Assembly (NCBI GenBank): GCA_003868215.1
Contig: QWDQ01000033.1
Span: 220,324-284,323, forward strand
Length of the DNA stretch: 64,000 nt
Direction of reading: 5' to 3'
Origin: Pseudophaeomoniella oleicola
Taxonomy: Eukaryota; Ascomycota; Eurotiomycetes; Phaeomoniellales; Phaeomoniellaceae
Positions 43,999 through 55,412 of this stretch are shown one piece after another. Position 1 is the first letter of the stretch. Every line of letters starts with the position of its first letter. The notes beneath the pieces were generated by a model. It saw only the letters and a program-made list of their open reading frames with translations, searched no databases and was not told the DNA's origin. The position numbers and the translations under genes were made by a program.

Positions 43999-46864
43999 TG
44001 GTGAGCTGCGGGATCTGAAATTCTGAGTGTTTGGGCGCTTTTCTTCGTAGTCGTTTTGGAAGTGGCATATTGAACGGGTGTCGGTGGTCTATGCCAGCGT
44101 CTTTATCTCCTGAAACCATATCTCGCTGTCCACCTTTGGACAAAGCAGGATTTCGCCAGATATGAACGAGACCAACGGTGTGTGGCGTGGCTTGACAATC
44201 AGATGAAGGTAGATTTGTTTCGAAGACGACATTTCCGCGATATTTAGCAATCATATGATGCTTATGGTGATACAGAAGACCACGAATGGTTCCCTGAAAA
44301 GGTAGGCGTGTATGCATCGTCTAGCAAGGAGCCATGATTATGACTATGAAGGTGTAATCGAGAGGAACTGGATCATCTCGTCGGCCTCGGCGCTGGTAGT
44401 CAACAAATGATATGAGAGATGTGACCCAGCATCGATGTCATGCAATAGATTAGCTAATCACAACCGGCATCGGTATGTCTGTCACAGAGTTTGAGAACCC
44501 GACGTTGTACAAGATCGAATCCTCTGTGACCTCATGCAAGAATGCTCTGCTCTGTCAGAAAGTACATCGATTGGACAATCAATCGGGATTGCACACCGTG
44601 ACCTGCTTGGGGATCCGACTTGATGGTCGCACATCAAGACGCGATTATATATTGGTCGAACCTTGGACTGAGCTGTAAACATGGCTACAGTTGTCTGACC
44701 AGCTTTCTCGGACCGGAGCACCATAATGGTCCACTCGTCGGCATCCACTTCCCACAGAGCCGTATCTGAGCGAAGCCTAGACCTCCAAAACTCTATCAAC
44801 TTCGGCGAGGTAGCATTTCGACAGTCTGCCCCGGTACAGCCACCTCGGCTATCGTCGTTGATGTGTCGAATCTCGAATGTAAGCCAAGAGAGTGCGACGA
44901 TTCCCCTCCTCGAGTGGTCACAAGGTAGGAGACCTTGAGCTGAAGAAAGAAGAACGGTGAACACACCGTCTAGGTGGGAGCAACTGTATGTCTCATGCCT
45001 GCGAAGTGTATTCTATTCCCCATGGAGATGCTCATGACAACAGACGTCCCTCTCCATGGCCGAGGTTGAGGCATTTCACATCCTGGATTTCATCTCCATT
45101 TTCGTACCTTCGGACCTCTTCCAAGATAACTTGCTCCTCCGCAGCAAGGTGAGATCATTCCTCAGCTTGTCTTCATCTCGATGTACGGGCCAGCCAGGTA
45201 TTATATTATGGTTGCAGAATCCTTCGCGCTTTCCAGGTGCTGTGTGCTGCAATATTTCCCTTCGCGGTGAAAGGCAAGTATATATCATGTGACCATGGGC
45301 TCATCCGGCGATCAAGCGGTTGAAAAGAGTCTGCTTACTTATATCATGCAGGTGCAGATAACGGCCCCCTGCCGATGTCGAAGCGAACGTGCTAAAAGCG
45401 ATGAAGATAGCTATTGCAGCACAGTGGTACAGAGCTTTGGAAGGTGTATTTCAATGACAGCCTAGGAATGTCTTCATGAACGTACTAGATTCTCAACGAT
45501 CTCTACTCATATCTCAAACTGTTCCTCACGACGGTCGTTATAATGAAACGTAAGAGGCTATGCCACGCTAGAACTTCACCCGAGGATAGATCAAGTCCTT
45601 GAACAAGTTACATCTAGAACTAAGTTGAATTCCTGGAGATGATAACTTCAGCAGTAGCGCATCCTTATCGGCACTCTGCAGCCCTGCTACATATATAGCA
45701 ACTGTGGGTAATAGCAAAATGAAAGAAATATATTTTGATATGACATTGATGATCTGATGGCTCTACGATTCTCGTCATTGTTGGCCACATGAGATTGGAA
45801 GCCATAGTTTTACTAGGTACGTAACAAGTAGACGGGCAATGGGATGACATGATGTCGTGTACTAGTACATTGAAGCCCTTGTCAATAAGCGGATAAATGA
45901 CTTCAAGTTTGTAATAGGATCCTGGCCATACGTCACCGTTCTGGCCTGCAGACAAAACAAGGTTGTTGTCTTGGCGGTTGGTTCTGGCCTGCGCTCAGGG
46001 AAGAAAAGACTGTCAATATATTCGGATTCGTAAACTTGAACCTGTTGACCTTATTCATATCCATCATATTCATCCAGAGGGTAAAGAAGAGAGAAGTGTC
46101 AGGTTGTCTGTCTATCGATCTAGGGGACAGAACAAGGACAGGACGACCTTGTACCAAAATCACAGATGCGTAAGTACCGTCTTTCTTATCTCCGTCTCCC
46201 TCCTCCGCCTTCCGCTGGTACCGACGGTGTTCGGTCTTGGGCTCGGTCTTGTGCTTCGGTCTGGTGGCGGTGCACCCACCCTTCGGTCAAAGGAAGCCTC
46301 AGAAGCTTTGAGAACGTGTTGGATTGCAGTACACTACCACCGAAAGGCGATTTGCCATAGCCAAGCACGTAACAGCAGCAATATGGCCAAATGGCACTGG
46401 CGGACGCGATTCCAACGACATTGAGAACGCGACGCAGTGACGCCCAGAGGAGGTAAGCGACTGTTGGTCGCCGATAGCTTCACAACGCCTCACTTTGCGA
46501 GGAAGGTGTCAAGAGCAGCCAAGGGTCTTTGCATCCTGAACCGATACCTGGGTTCGCTTAGCGCTAACACCAAAACCCGCCAAGCGTGTCCGCTTTTCGT
46601 ACCATGATCAGCATTCAAAGGCAATTCCCCAACTTGTCCAAGCCCTGGAATTCGCAAAAGGTCTTTCGAAGCCTTCTCTGGGTGATCAGCCTCGCCCGTT
46701 ATCTTAGGCTCCATCGCCCCCGTTCCAGGCTATCCTTAACCAATATCATCCAGATCCCTTCTTCCATCCATCCATCCCCAAACCATCTGATTTAATCCTC
46801 CCTTCTCTTCTTTTCTATCTTTCTTTAAATCATCTGCATCCTCGCAGCTCTGCTTAACACGCCG
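43999..46864. other. Gene-sparse region before the Ca2+/H+ exchanger
   Basis: 2866 bases. The left end is the promoter of the cysteine-rich protein gene. Minus-strand frames at 44482-44964 and 45665-45955 have protein-like composition but lack ATG starts, leaders and family matches; they may be decayed gene pieces. A pyrimidine-rich leader precedes the exchanger at about 46737-46830. No RNA gene seen. Confidence 0.45.
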
Positions 46865-49376
46865 ATGAACAACGAATCCGCTGACGATCCTCCTTTATCA
46901 GACCGAATCCGTTCTTGGGCTCGCTCAAAGGCACATGCCTCAAGCTTCAACCCTTTCGGTGCTGATGATCCAAACCAACATCCATCGACCCTAAGCACAT
47001 CTCCTTCTAACACCAGTACCCTGCGCCAATATGGGCGGCCTTCAAATTCACACGCAACAGCACCAACCAAGGTTAACGATGCCGACGAAGAGAAGATACC
47101 AAAGCCAGATGTGGCCGAAGAGGCAAAGTCAGGATCAGCACCCCCAGTTGCACCTCCTATGGATGCGCATAGAGAGGGAACGGAAGCTGCCTCTTTAAGT
47201 TCCAGCGAGAAGAAGAGTGTTTTGACAAGATTTTGGGAGGATACGAAAATGATCATTATGTACAATCCATGGATAAATTGGCTATTGATCTTCGTCCCGG
47301 TGGGAATCGCCTTCGGTGCCTTGATGAAGGCCAAGGGAGATGATTCGCCAATCAGTCCATCAGCTGTCTTCGCTATCAACTGTGTTGCAATCATCCCATT
47401 AGCTGGACTCCTCGCCTTCGCTACTGAGAGCGTGGCGACTAAATTGGGGGACACCATTGGTGCTTTGATGAACGTTACCTTTGGGAACGCTGTTGAGCTG
47501 ATCATCTTCATCATTGCCCTTGTGGCTAAGGAGATTCGGATTGTTCAAGCATCACTCCTGGGCTCTATTCTGGCCAACTTGCTTCTTATCCTAGGGATGT
47601 GCTTCTTGTTCGGTGGGCTCAGGTTCCGCGAACAACTATACAATCCCACGGTTGGGCAAATGAGTGCTTGCTTGCTCAGTCTCAGCGTTATCAGTCTTCT
47701 CCTTCCGACGGCCTTCCACTTTTCTTTCAACAATGCCAGTCAGACGAAAGCAGACCGTGTTGTTGTCAAGGTTAGCAGGGGTACCAGTGTCGTAAGTATA
47801 ATTTGTCTGCTCTCTTGGACTTGACTGATGTCGATATGATCAGGTCCTGCTGCTGGTATACGTGCTTTACCTGCTCTTCCAACTCAAGTCTCATGCGTAT
47901 ATGTATGAGAGCACTCCTCAGCACCTAATTGACGAAGAGTCGCACCCTGGCGTGCTCGCAGAATTCTTGGACTCATCCAGCTCTTCCGACACCTCGTCAT
48001 CAAGCGACAGCGACAGTGACAGTAGCTCCGGTTCGCATACAACGGCTAAGCGGATCAAAAGAGCTTTCCGTAGAAGACGTAAGTCTAGTGCAAGCTCGAA
48101 GGAGAACAACTCGGTGCCATCCATGGTCAGAACTCCTTCGTCTCTCACGAGCCATGTCATCGAGGAATTTCCGATGACTGCATCTCCTTTCGAGATTCCC
48201 GACAGAAATCCGCACGGACTAGAGTCTGTCATGAGTGGTGATGAGGCGGATGATGACGGTGAACGTGTGCCTTCTCATCATCGCCGTGGAACCGAGACAA
48301 GCTTTGGTGTGACATCTCGAGACTTTCAACCAGAAAACGAGTCCCACCTTTCGAAAGAGGAGAAGAGAGAAAAGAGGCGCAAGAGAAAGCAGAGCAAGAA
48401 GTATTCGAAGAAGCACAGGCACGATGATACAACGGAAGAGCATCCGGAGAAGATGGAGCAGCCTGGGGAAACTGCCGTAAACGGTGCACGCTCTACACCG
48501 CGTGTCGAATTTGCACCCCAACCCGAGCCTGCGCCTACACCTGGTGACCCCACGAGGAGACCGTTTCCTCTGAAAAGTTTACCGTTACCGGCTTTGCCGA
48601 AGGTGCTTTCGAATACAGTGTTCTTCGCTCAGAATAGTCAGGGCCTTCCACCTCCGGCCACTTCTGGATTACAGGGTCAAACAAGGACCATCCGTCGTAC
48701 CAACTCGTTACCAGATCGCCTCAACAGTAATACTGCCCAGTCTCGACCTCCGGTAACGACTAGACCTTCTGGTACTCTACCACTTTCAGCTAAGCCTCTT
48801 CCACACCTTATGCCGGTACCTGCACAGAAAGCTGAAGACGCGGAAGAAGACAAGAAAGATCATCTATCTCGAACTACGGCTATTGTCCTTCTGCTGACCA
48901 GCACCGGACTCGTCGCTGCCTGTGCCGAATTTCTCGTTGATAGCATCGACTACCTCGTTGAAACGTCAGGCATATCCCAGGCTTTTATCGGTCTGATTAT
49001 CCTACCTATCGTCGGAAACGCGGCTGAACACGTCACTGCTGTCACTGTGGCGAGCAAGAACAAGATGGATTTGGCTATTGGTGTCGCTCTGGGTTCATCA
49101 ATCCAAATAGCACTATTCGTAACACCAATCATTGTTTTGCTTGGTTGGTGTCTCGACACGGATATGTCGTTGTACTTCAGTCTGTTTGAGACCGTCAGCC
49201 TTTTCGCAAGTGCGTTTATTGTCAATTATCTCATGATTGACGGCCGAAGCAATTACCTCGAAGGAGCATTGCTCCTTGCTTCGTATATCATCATTGCAGT
49301 CGCTGCCTTCTTCTACCCTAGTTGTGAGAATCTGAGCGGTGCTGCGGGACCGGCGGATAGCAGTGGAAGTTGTTAA
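46865..49376 (+). CDS. Vacuolar-type Ca2+/H+ exchanger (CAX/Vcx1 family)
   Basis: Two exons (46865-47791 and 47844-49376, 52-base intron) encode 819 residues. CAX proteins move Ca2+ into the vacuole in exchange for protons. A disordered N-terminus of about 125 residues is followed by the first transport repeat with the GNAVELIIF cation-selectivity motif (about 208) and helices INWLLIFVPVGIAFG and ILANLLLILGMCFLFGGL. After the sixth helix (VLLLVYVLYLLFQLKS) comes a cytosolic loop of about 310 residues: a Ser/Asp run (SSSSSDTSSSSDSDSD), an Arg/Lys patch (KRIKRAFRRRRKS) and a long Pro-rich stretch. The second repeat has GNAAEHVTAVTVASKNKMDLA near 699. Both GNxxE motifs are intact, so transport should work. 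The central loop makes the protein about twice the size of yeast Vcx1 and looks like a phospho-regulatory insert. Confidence 0.92.
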
Positions 49377-49854
49377 CGAAGCGGAGGTTGATGCTGGGAG
49401 AGAACGGCGTGTACCAGATTCAGGGCTTTCATCCAGGCAGCTGAGAAGTGAAGTTGTCAAATTGATCAAGCTGGCATCACGAGAGCAAGTACCAAAACAA
49501 CGAATGATGATATGATTTTCGGGAGTTTCAATTTTATGCTATTGTTACAATTGTCTGCTCAAATTCCACAACAAGAATGGGCCAAACACACACACACACA
49601 CACACACACACAAGCACACAGGTTTAGTGCTGGTATTATCACCGGAGTTCGGTTGAGGCCGTAGGGGAAGACAAAGGGAAAGGGAAACATGGGACTACTA
49701 CTATAGCTGACTGGCTGAGGGTACAGTAGCTTAGCTTACTTTCCCGCCTAAAGTAGGCGATGAATGAAAATTTCCTTAGTTGAAGCAAGTTCTCGGTTCC
49801 TCGTTTCTCGCTTCTCGTCTTGAAGTTCGTGTGTGTATGCGTAGTATGGTATGG
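49377..49854. other. Convergent 3' intergenic region with (CA)n
   Basis: 478 bases between two convergent genes; includes a (CA)13 run at about 49586-49612. No gene seen. Confidence 0.55.
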
Positions 49855-51858
49855 TCAAGTACCGAAAACTCCACCGAGAGGCCTCATCTTCCTCCTAGTA
49901 TTACTACGACTAGTACTAGTACTAACATCTTTCCCCATTCCCATCAACGGACTATCAGACCGTCCTCCTCTTCTCCATTCTATCCCTTTCTCTGTTACCG
50001 TCGTCGTCGTTCCACCACCGTTTGTAGTACACTCCTTCAAAACACCACCGATACCAACACCAGCAGCACTACCAGCGTATCCGTATCCATTCTTGTTCTG
50101 TTTGGTAGTAGCAGTAGTGGTAGTATTGGTGGTACCAGCGAGGATTGGGACATGATTTTCCAAATACACGGTCCATGGTTCGTAGCATTCGTCCCATTGT
50201 GTTGTCATTGTCGTGAGGAGGATGGTTGATGGGGAAGAGGATGAAGGAGGAGGAGGGGTAGATTGTGGGGGGGATGATGTGTAGTGTTTTTGTGGTCGGG
50301 TTGGTGTCGCAGAAGAAGAAGTTGAAGTTGTTGAAGAAGAATAAGAAAAAGAATTGGAGGGTATAGGTACAGGAGGAGGAGGAGGAGGGGAAAAAGAGTG
50401 GATTGCTTCCCAGGGGTTACTTGGTTGGTATTGGTATTGGTATGGGCGACGGAGGAGATTGGCTGGAGGAGACCTTGTTGCTGTTGTTGTTGTTGTTGAG
50501 GAAGAGGAGGTGGTGGAAGGATGGTGACGATGGTGATGACGATTGTGATGATAAGAGAGAAAGAATTGGGGGATGGCGAGGGAGATGTTTCGGTGGTGGA
50601 GGAGGGTTGGGATGCCGATTATGCTGGCGGCGAGGGGGGAATCGGTTGTTGATGAGGATGATGGTGACAGTGAGGAAGAAAAAGTAGGGTGTAGTGGATT
50701 TGATCTTTTGGGTTTTGGATGGGATTTGGGAGGGGGGTTGTTAGAGATATGATGGGATTTTGGGGGTGGGGATGTGAAGGGTGATGCGAGGACTTTGGAT
50801 ATTGGGGTCGTGATCATACAAGAATCGTGATCGGTTGAGGGATCGTTAACAGTGGTGGTGGTGGCGGTGCTGATACGGCTGTTGATGCTGAGGTTGAGGG
50901 TGATATTGCTGCTGTTTTGGTTCATTGAGGCTAAGAGGCGGTCGATGTCTGCTTGGATTTCGACGGCGTTCTGCTTCTCTTCCTCGATGGAACGGGATAC
51001 CTTGGGGGTAGTCGCATTCGCCGTCTTGGCGGATGTGTTGTAGCAGTCATAGGTTGTACTGTTTAAAGACGCTGACGGCATATGAGAGCTTTCCTTGTTT
51101 CCACGGGTACTAACTCCCTGCTGCTGTTGGTGCTGCTGCTGGGACAGGTAGATCCTCCGGTTCGTCTCCTGACGTGCCCGATCCTGTGCGTCCACCATCA
51201 AGGTCGAATCGTATCTCTCCCACAGCCGTTGCAGGTACCGAACTTCCGCTTTGCACAGCGACAGCAACTGAGGCAGGATCGGTCGCTCGAGGAAAACTTC
51301 ACGACTACCGCCGTATTTCGGCGTGATGAGCCCGAGTCCTTTCTCGCGTTCGTTCTGCCAGTGGAAGACTTCTTCTTGGGCCAGACCGGAGTCTGCCTGC
51401 ACGCAGTCGGTGAGCGTACGGTTGACGGCCCAGCGGCGACCGGGGCGGGCAAAGTCCATGACTTGCAGGTCATGAATGCCATTCAGCTTGATGCCATACT
51501 GCGCGAACAGAGCCGTGGAGATTGGTCGCACGTCGAATGCGACTTTGGGAGCCCCTGGAGATTCCAATATGTCCTTCAGTGTCACGCCTGTTGCTTTGCC
51601 TTTGGTTCGGACGATAGTGAAGGCGGTCCTGTGGAGAACGTGGAGGTCAACGAAGTAGGTGAATGGATACAAGGATGCGTGGATCACGAGCATCGATAGC
51701 GCCCCGTTGTGAGATGGCAGGACTCCCTGGACGTCAATACACATGTCGGGTGGGAATGAAGATGGGAGATCAATAACGGAACAGAGAACTTCAAGCATGT
51801 CAAGCATGCCATCTTCATCATCGACGATGGTGTAGTTTGGCCTTAGTCTCAGGGTCAT
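49855..51858 (-). CDS. EXD1-like 3'-5' exonuclease-fold protein with degenerate active site
   Basis: A single-exon frame of 667 residues. Residues about 38-235 match the fungal DEDD exonuclease-like (EXD1/egalitarian-type) group: DMCIDVQGVLPSHNGALSML, FTYFVDLHVL, LKDILESPGAPKVAFDVR, FAQYGIKLNGIHDLQVMDFA, GLGLITPKYGGSREVFLERP and AEVRYLQRLWERY. Catalytic residues look lost. Motif I, normally DxE (DLEG), reads DVQG at 42-45. The 'FDVRNDSDAL' of active relatives reads FDVRPISTAL. The third-motif Asp (QDV) reads AEV. The other 430 residues are low-complexity, with Thr/Ser, Pro and His/Gln runs encoded by trinucleotide repeats, plus a conserved-looking WDECYEPWTVYLENHVP near 575. An RNA- or protein-binding role is likelier than nuclease activity. 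The tail could be partly an accidental frame extension. Confidence 0.75.
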   Translation of the reverse strand: MTLRLRPNYTIVDDEDGMLDMLEVLCSVIDLPSSFPPDMCIDVQGVLPSHNGALSMLVIHASLYPFTYFVDLHVLHRTAFTIVRTKGKATGVTLKDILESPGAPKVAFDVRPISTALFAQYGIKLNGIHDLQVMDFARPGRRWAVNRTLTDCVQADSGLAQEEVFHWQNEREKGLGLITPKYGGSREVFLERPILPQLLSLCKAEVRYLQRLWERYDSTLMVDAQDRARQETNRRIYLSQQQHQQQQGVSTRGNKESSHMPSASLNSTTYDCYNTSAKTANATTPKVSRSIEEEKQNAVEIQADIDRLLASMNQNSSNITLNLSINSRISTATTTTVNDPSTDHDSCMITTPISKVLASPFTSPPPKSHHISNNPPPKSHPKPKRSNPLHPTFSSSLSPSSSSTTDSPLAASIIGIPTLLHHRNISLAIPQFFLSYHHNRHHHRHHPSTTSSSSTTTTTATRSPPANLLRRPYQYQYQPSNPWEAIHSFSPPPPPPVPIPSNSFSYSSSTTSTSSSATPTRPQKHYTSSPPQSTPPPPSSSSPSTILLTTMTTQWDECYEPWTVYLENHVPILAGTTNTTTTATTKQNKNGYGYAGSAAGVGIGGVLKECTTNGGGTTTTVTEKGIEWRRGGRSDSPLMGMGKDVSTSTSRSNTRRKMRPLGGVFGT

Positions 51859-53472
51859 TTCGAAGTCAGTACGGCGACGAGAGGGAAATTCACCAAGGTG
51901 ATTTGCATGAGGGGAGGATCTGATGGTTCATATATGAACTAAACACAACACCTTTCCACACAAGACAGGGTGTAGTAGCTCATGGTCGCTTGGGGGGTCA
52001 TAAACTGCTCATATCTGATGTCAGCGATAGGAGTTTCCCAGATCTGCTCTATGTTGTACACAAGCAGGATCAACTATGGCCGAAGTCAAGAAATGAGATA
52101 GCTCTGGTTGCATATGGAACCAACAAGCTTTGGCCCCAGGAGAATCACGATATTTGCCACCCACCAGGAACATGGTTTTATGGTCCAAAAGCCCATGGCA
52201 CCGTTTGGTTGACTAAAGCCGTGTAGGTTCAACAGTAGACCCTCTACTTCAAGTTTGTCGTAGGGCTTGTCCATGTCAAATCGTATCCGGGAGTAGCCGC
52301 ATCGTCGACATAGCTATAGGAAGATGGTCGGCCGGATATTCTTTCTTGTTTAGAGGTAAAGCCAGCGAAATAGCAGAATCAATTGTTCTTCCTTAAAACA
52401 TGTCTCACGCTTCTCAAAATGATATATCTCGATCAACCGGGCTGACGGTAGCTAGCTGGGGTGATCCTCCAGCACCCCATTTGATCAACAGGCGGTGAAT
52501 ATCTGATACTTTGGCTGACAGTCGTGAGAACACATTAGTTGCGCCTTGACCGGACATTGTAACATAATCCAGAAGACGGGTGTGGATGGGTGGTCATTGG
52601 CCCAATTTCCGAGGCGGCGTACAGTAATATGCATTGCATGCAGCCGACCTGCAGGACAAATCTGCCTGAATGTCAATGAGGGAATCATTAACAAAGTGTC
52701 GTCTGTCTGACTGGAGGTTTGCATTTTCTGAAACAAGAGGAGAAACGCCATTGAGAGACTCGATGGTTGGATTCGAGCTCTTGTTTGCTTCTGCTGATGT
52801 GTCCATCTGTCCATATCTCCAGTGTTCGAATACGTGAAGACATGTATCCGGATGTCATGATCCGATGATGAATTTACTGGCGTCGCTGTACAGATGAATA
52901 TCGCTGGTCAAGATTCATCAGTTCAGACCTTCAAACCTCATGCGGGAACTTCATCTCTGCATCGATCGTATCCAGATAGGAATCCTTATGATTCCATCGC
53001 CAGCTTCCCTACTTTCTACGTGCTCTCGTCAAGTTGGAATTGATTTGATCGATGATTGCCTGTGTTCAGTCAGTATCTTTCTTGGTCCGCAGAAGATGGT
53101 TCATCCCTGTTCGATTCAACGCCAGTTTTCCGCTAGTCTTTCCGCCGTGCATAGCAGTACACACCACAAGATAAGTTACATGGTAATTAGTATGTTCATT
53201 ATTTTTTGTGATATTTGCTTTTGTTGTTGACGCACATATTTCCCGACAGTCTGAATTACAATGTGCTTTGTTGGCAGGAAGATATCTTCCGGCAGAGGAC
53301 TGTTTGGATTAGCTTCTCTCCGTACAAGTGTGGGTACCTATTTTAGTAATGGTTGATGAACAGTCATGTTGACGCTACAGTATTCTTCATAGTGATCATA
53401 CGTCTCTATTGTTACATAGTTTACACCTCCTCCATTGACTTGGATGTCTAATATACAACATTCGGCCGGCAT
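51859..53472. other. Intergenic region, no gene seen
   Basis: 1614 bases between the start of the EXD1-like gene and the 3' end of the phosphatidylserine decarboxylase gene. The left part is a promoter. Short frames (52485-52814, 52940-53230) have no supporting features. Confidence 0.5.
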
Positions 53473-54651
53473 CTACTGCTTGGCGCCCACACGCCATCCG
53501 ACCTTCATCTTGGTCTCACACTGCAAGTCGACCGAGTTGTGGACCAAGTCTTGATCCAGAGCCACCTCTCCCTTCGGATATAGCACGGCTACTGTGCTGC
53601 CGCCGTACAAGAACTTTCCTAGACACTGACCTCTCTTGATCGTCTTGCCCACTGCGGCTTCGGGGAGGTATTCAATTGAACCGACCAGCATGGCTCCAAT
53701 GGCAACAATGACGACAGGAGCACCGGTCGGGTTCCGTCGAACCGTCATGACACTTCTTCTATTCTCACAAAATACGTCTAATGTTCCTTCCTCGTTGATA
53801 GCCTGTGGGTTGACCGTATAGTAAGCTCCTGGGATCTCCTTGACCTTCTCGACGGTGCCCGAGACTGGAGCATGCCAACGATGATAGTCCTGAGGTGCCA
53901 ATCTAGCGATGACGATCGACCCTCCGTCAAATTGGCTGGCCAAATCCGCGTCGCCCATCAGCTTCTCGACCGAAAAGCCAAATCCTTTGATCCAGTATTT
54001 GGTTGCCAAATCCACTGTTGGGAAAGCGGTCAAGCGGCAGTCAGCCACACTCGACGTGACCAACTCATTCTCTGCTTCATCGGCAGGTCGAGCATCAGGT
54101 CTGATCTCCCTGGCAAAAAACTCATTGAAGTTGGGATACTTGTCTGGATCAGGTTCCACCATTTCTTTCATACTGTCCCACAGATTAAAACTGTCAATGA
54201 AAGGCTTGATGTGCTGTTTAGATTCCGGGACGTTATATTCCCGTCCCATCTTCACAGACTGATCCTTCAACAACTCCAGCGTCCGATTCCAGTGCAATAG
54301 CTTCTCCTGCTCAGACCCGTAGTACAACAGGTGCATCCCGAGTCGGACGTACATACTCATGGCCTCGAATTCTTTTTCTCCCGTCTTGCGATCGAGCACA
54401 TAGTTGCCGAGGTGGTAGCGAGTCTCGAGTTTCTCGAGCTGCTTGGTCGCCAGTGAAGTAGGAAAGTGTTTCCGCAGCCATGCATGAGATTGTTCTTGGT
54501 GGGCCGGTGCCACAAGGTGCTGTTGTGGGTCGGCGTGATGGTTCTCGGTGGCAGAAGTGGTCAGCGATTTGAGAGCGGAGGACGTTGCGTCGAAGCCCGT
54601 GTCGGTGAGGTTCGAAGAGTCTTCCTGCGTCGGATCGAGTGACGCTGCCAT
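53473..54651 (-). CDS. Phosphatidylserine decarboxylase-like enzyme, soluble type
   Basis: 392 residues from ATG 54651, single exon. PSD enzymes convert phosphatidylserine to phosphatidylethanolamine with a pyruvoyl group made by self-cleavage. Family blocks are clear: FNEFFAREIRPDARPAD, SSVADCRLTAFP, KGFGFSVEKLMGD, IARLAPQDYHRWHAPVSGTV (the DYHRxHxP site near 255), VVIVAIGAMLVGSIEY and, near 348, KFLYGGSTVAVLYPKG. The GGST there is the self-cleavage motif, so the enzyme should be active. There is no mitochondrial presequence, transmembrane segment or C2 domain, unlike yeast Psd1 and Psd2. Length and the N-terminal helical region (AWLRKHFPTSLATKQLE) match the soluble fungal PSD-like group, to which tryptophan-decarboxylating relatives such as PsiD also belong. 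The substrate is therefore probably phosphatidylserine but not proven. Confidence 0.9.
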   Translation of the reverse strand: MAASLDPTQEDSSNLTDTGFDATSSALKSLTTSATENHHADPQQHLVAPAHQEQSHAWLRKHFPTSLATKQLEKLETRYHLGNYVLDRKTGEKEFEAMSMYVRLGMHLLYYGSEQEKLLHWNRTLELLKDQSVKMGREYNVPESKQHIKPFIDSFNLWDSMKEMVEPDPDKYPNFNEFFAREIRPDARPADEAENELVTSSVADCRLTAFPTVDLATKYWIKGFGFSVEKLMGDADLASQFDGGSIVIARLAPQDYHRWHAPVSGTVEKVKEIPGAYYTVNPQAINEEGTLDVFCENRRSVMTVRRNPTGAPVVIVAIGAMLVGSIEYLPEAAVGKTIKRGQCLGKFLYGGSTVAVLYPKGEVALDQDLVHNSVDLQCETKMKVGWRVGAKQ

Positions 54652-55412
54652 TGTTACTTTGATATACGTGTATTCAAGTGAACTCTCTAGGTCTGTTGGT
54701 ATGATGTGTTTGTATAGACACGCAACTTTCGAAGGATAATTTGAAGGCCGAATCCCCAGGATGCTTTTCAAACCCCACGTACTAGTTCTCTTGCAAGAAA
54801 TATATCTAGCTAACTTCCTCCCTCGAGTTTCTATATGTTATGTAGAGACGTCGAAGAATATGTAGCGTATCGTAGCAGTAAGTATCCTTGAATCCAAGGA
54901 AACTAAGGTAGATAAAGCTTCCGGGAAGATATTGCCAAAAGGCTTGAATTGATCCAAATCCTGGTCTTACATATGATAGTTAAACATCATTCCCAATCCT
55001 TGTTTTGCTTGTATGGCCTGATGCTGCATTTTTCCTTGTTTTCGACTGTCGAATTGGTTTATTCGGGGGGAGTGGCTAGTTGATGTGTGACGTCATGGGG
55101 AAGTCTTTCAGGTGAGGTATGCTAACAATTACTGATAAGGAGATAATAATAGATCATATAGTAATAGGGCAAGAATGAGAAGAGTTTAAACATTGGCACA
55201 GTAGAAGAGAATAGGATGACTTGAGAGAGAGAGAAATGAGGACTTTGGGGTTTTTGCGAAGGGGAATGGATAGGTATAGTAGGAGTTTTCTGGTGATGTG
55301 CCCATGCTCTGTACAATAATATGTGATATGTCTGGGAGTTTGTAGTGGGAGAATATTGGATACAAGGCTGCAGTTCTGTAATTCTGAAAGGACAGTACGG
55401 CAAAGAGCACCT
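54652..55412. other. Intergenic region, no gene seen
   Basis: 761 bases between two minus-strand genes, holding the PSD promoter and the 3' end of the TIM-barrel-like gene. No gene or repeat of note. Confidence 0.45.

Noticed and set aside
44482-44964. Minus-strand 160-codon frame with protein-like stretches (WEVDADEWTIMVLRSEKAG)
   Set aside because: It opens with GTG, has no leader or signal peptide, and the last third is low-quality. No family recognised; at best a decayed gene piece.
45665-45955. Minus-strand frame with VWPGSYYKLEVIYPLIDKG
   Set aside because: Short, with no partner exons found that extend a domain. The repeated GCAGGCCAGAAC near its start is curious but not enough for a gene call.
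54652-54771. Upstream 40-codon extension of the PSD frame
   Set aside because: The conserved protein does not need it and the segment is not conserved in character; ATG 54651 gives a normal soluble N-terminus.
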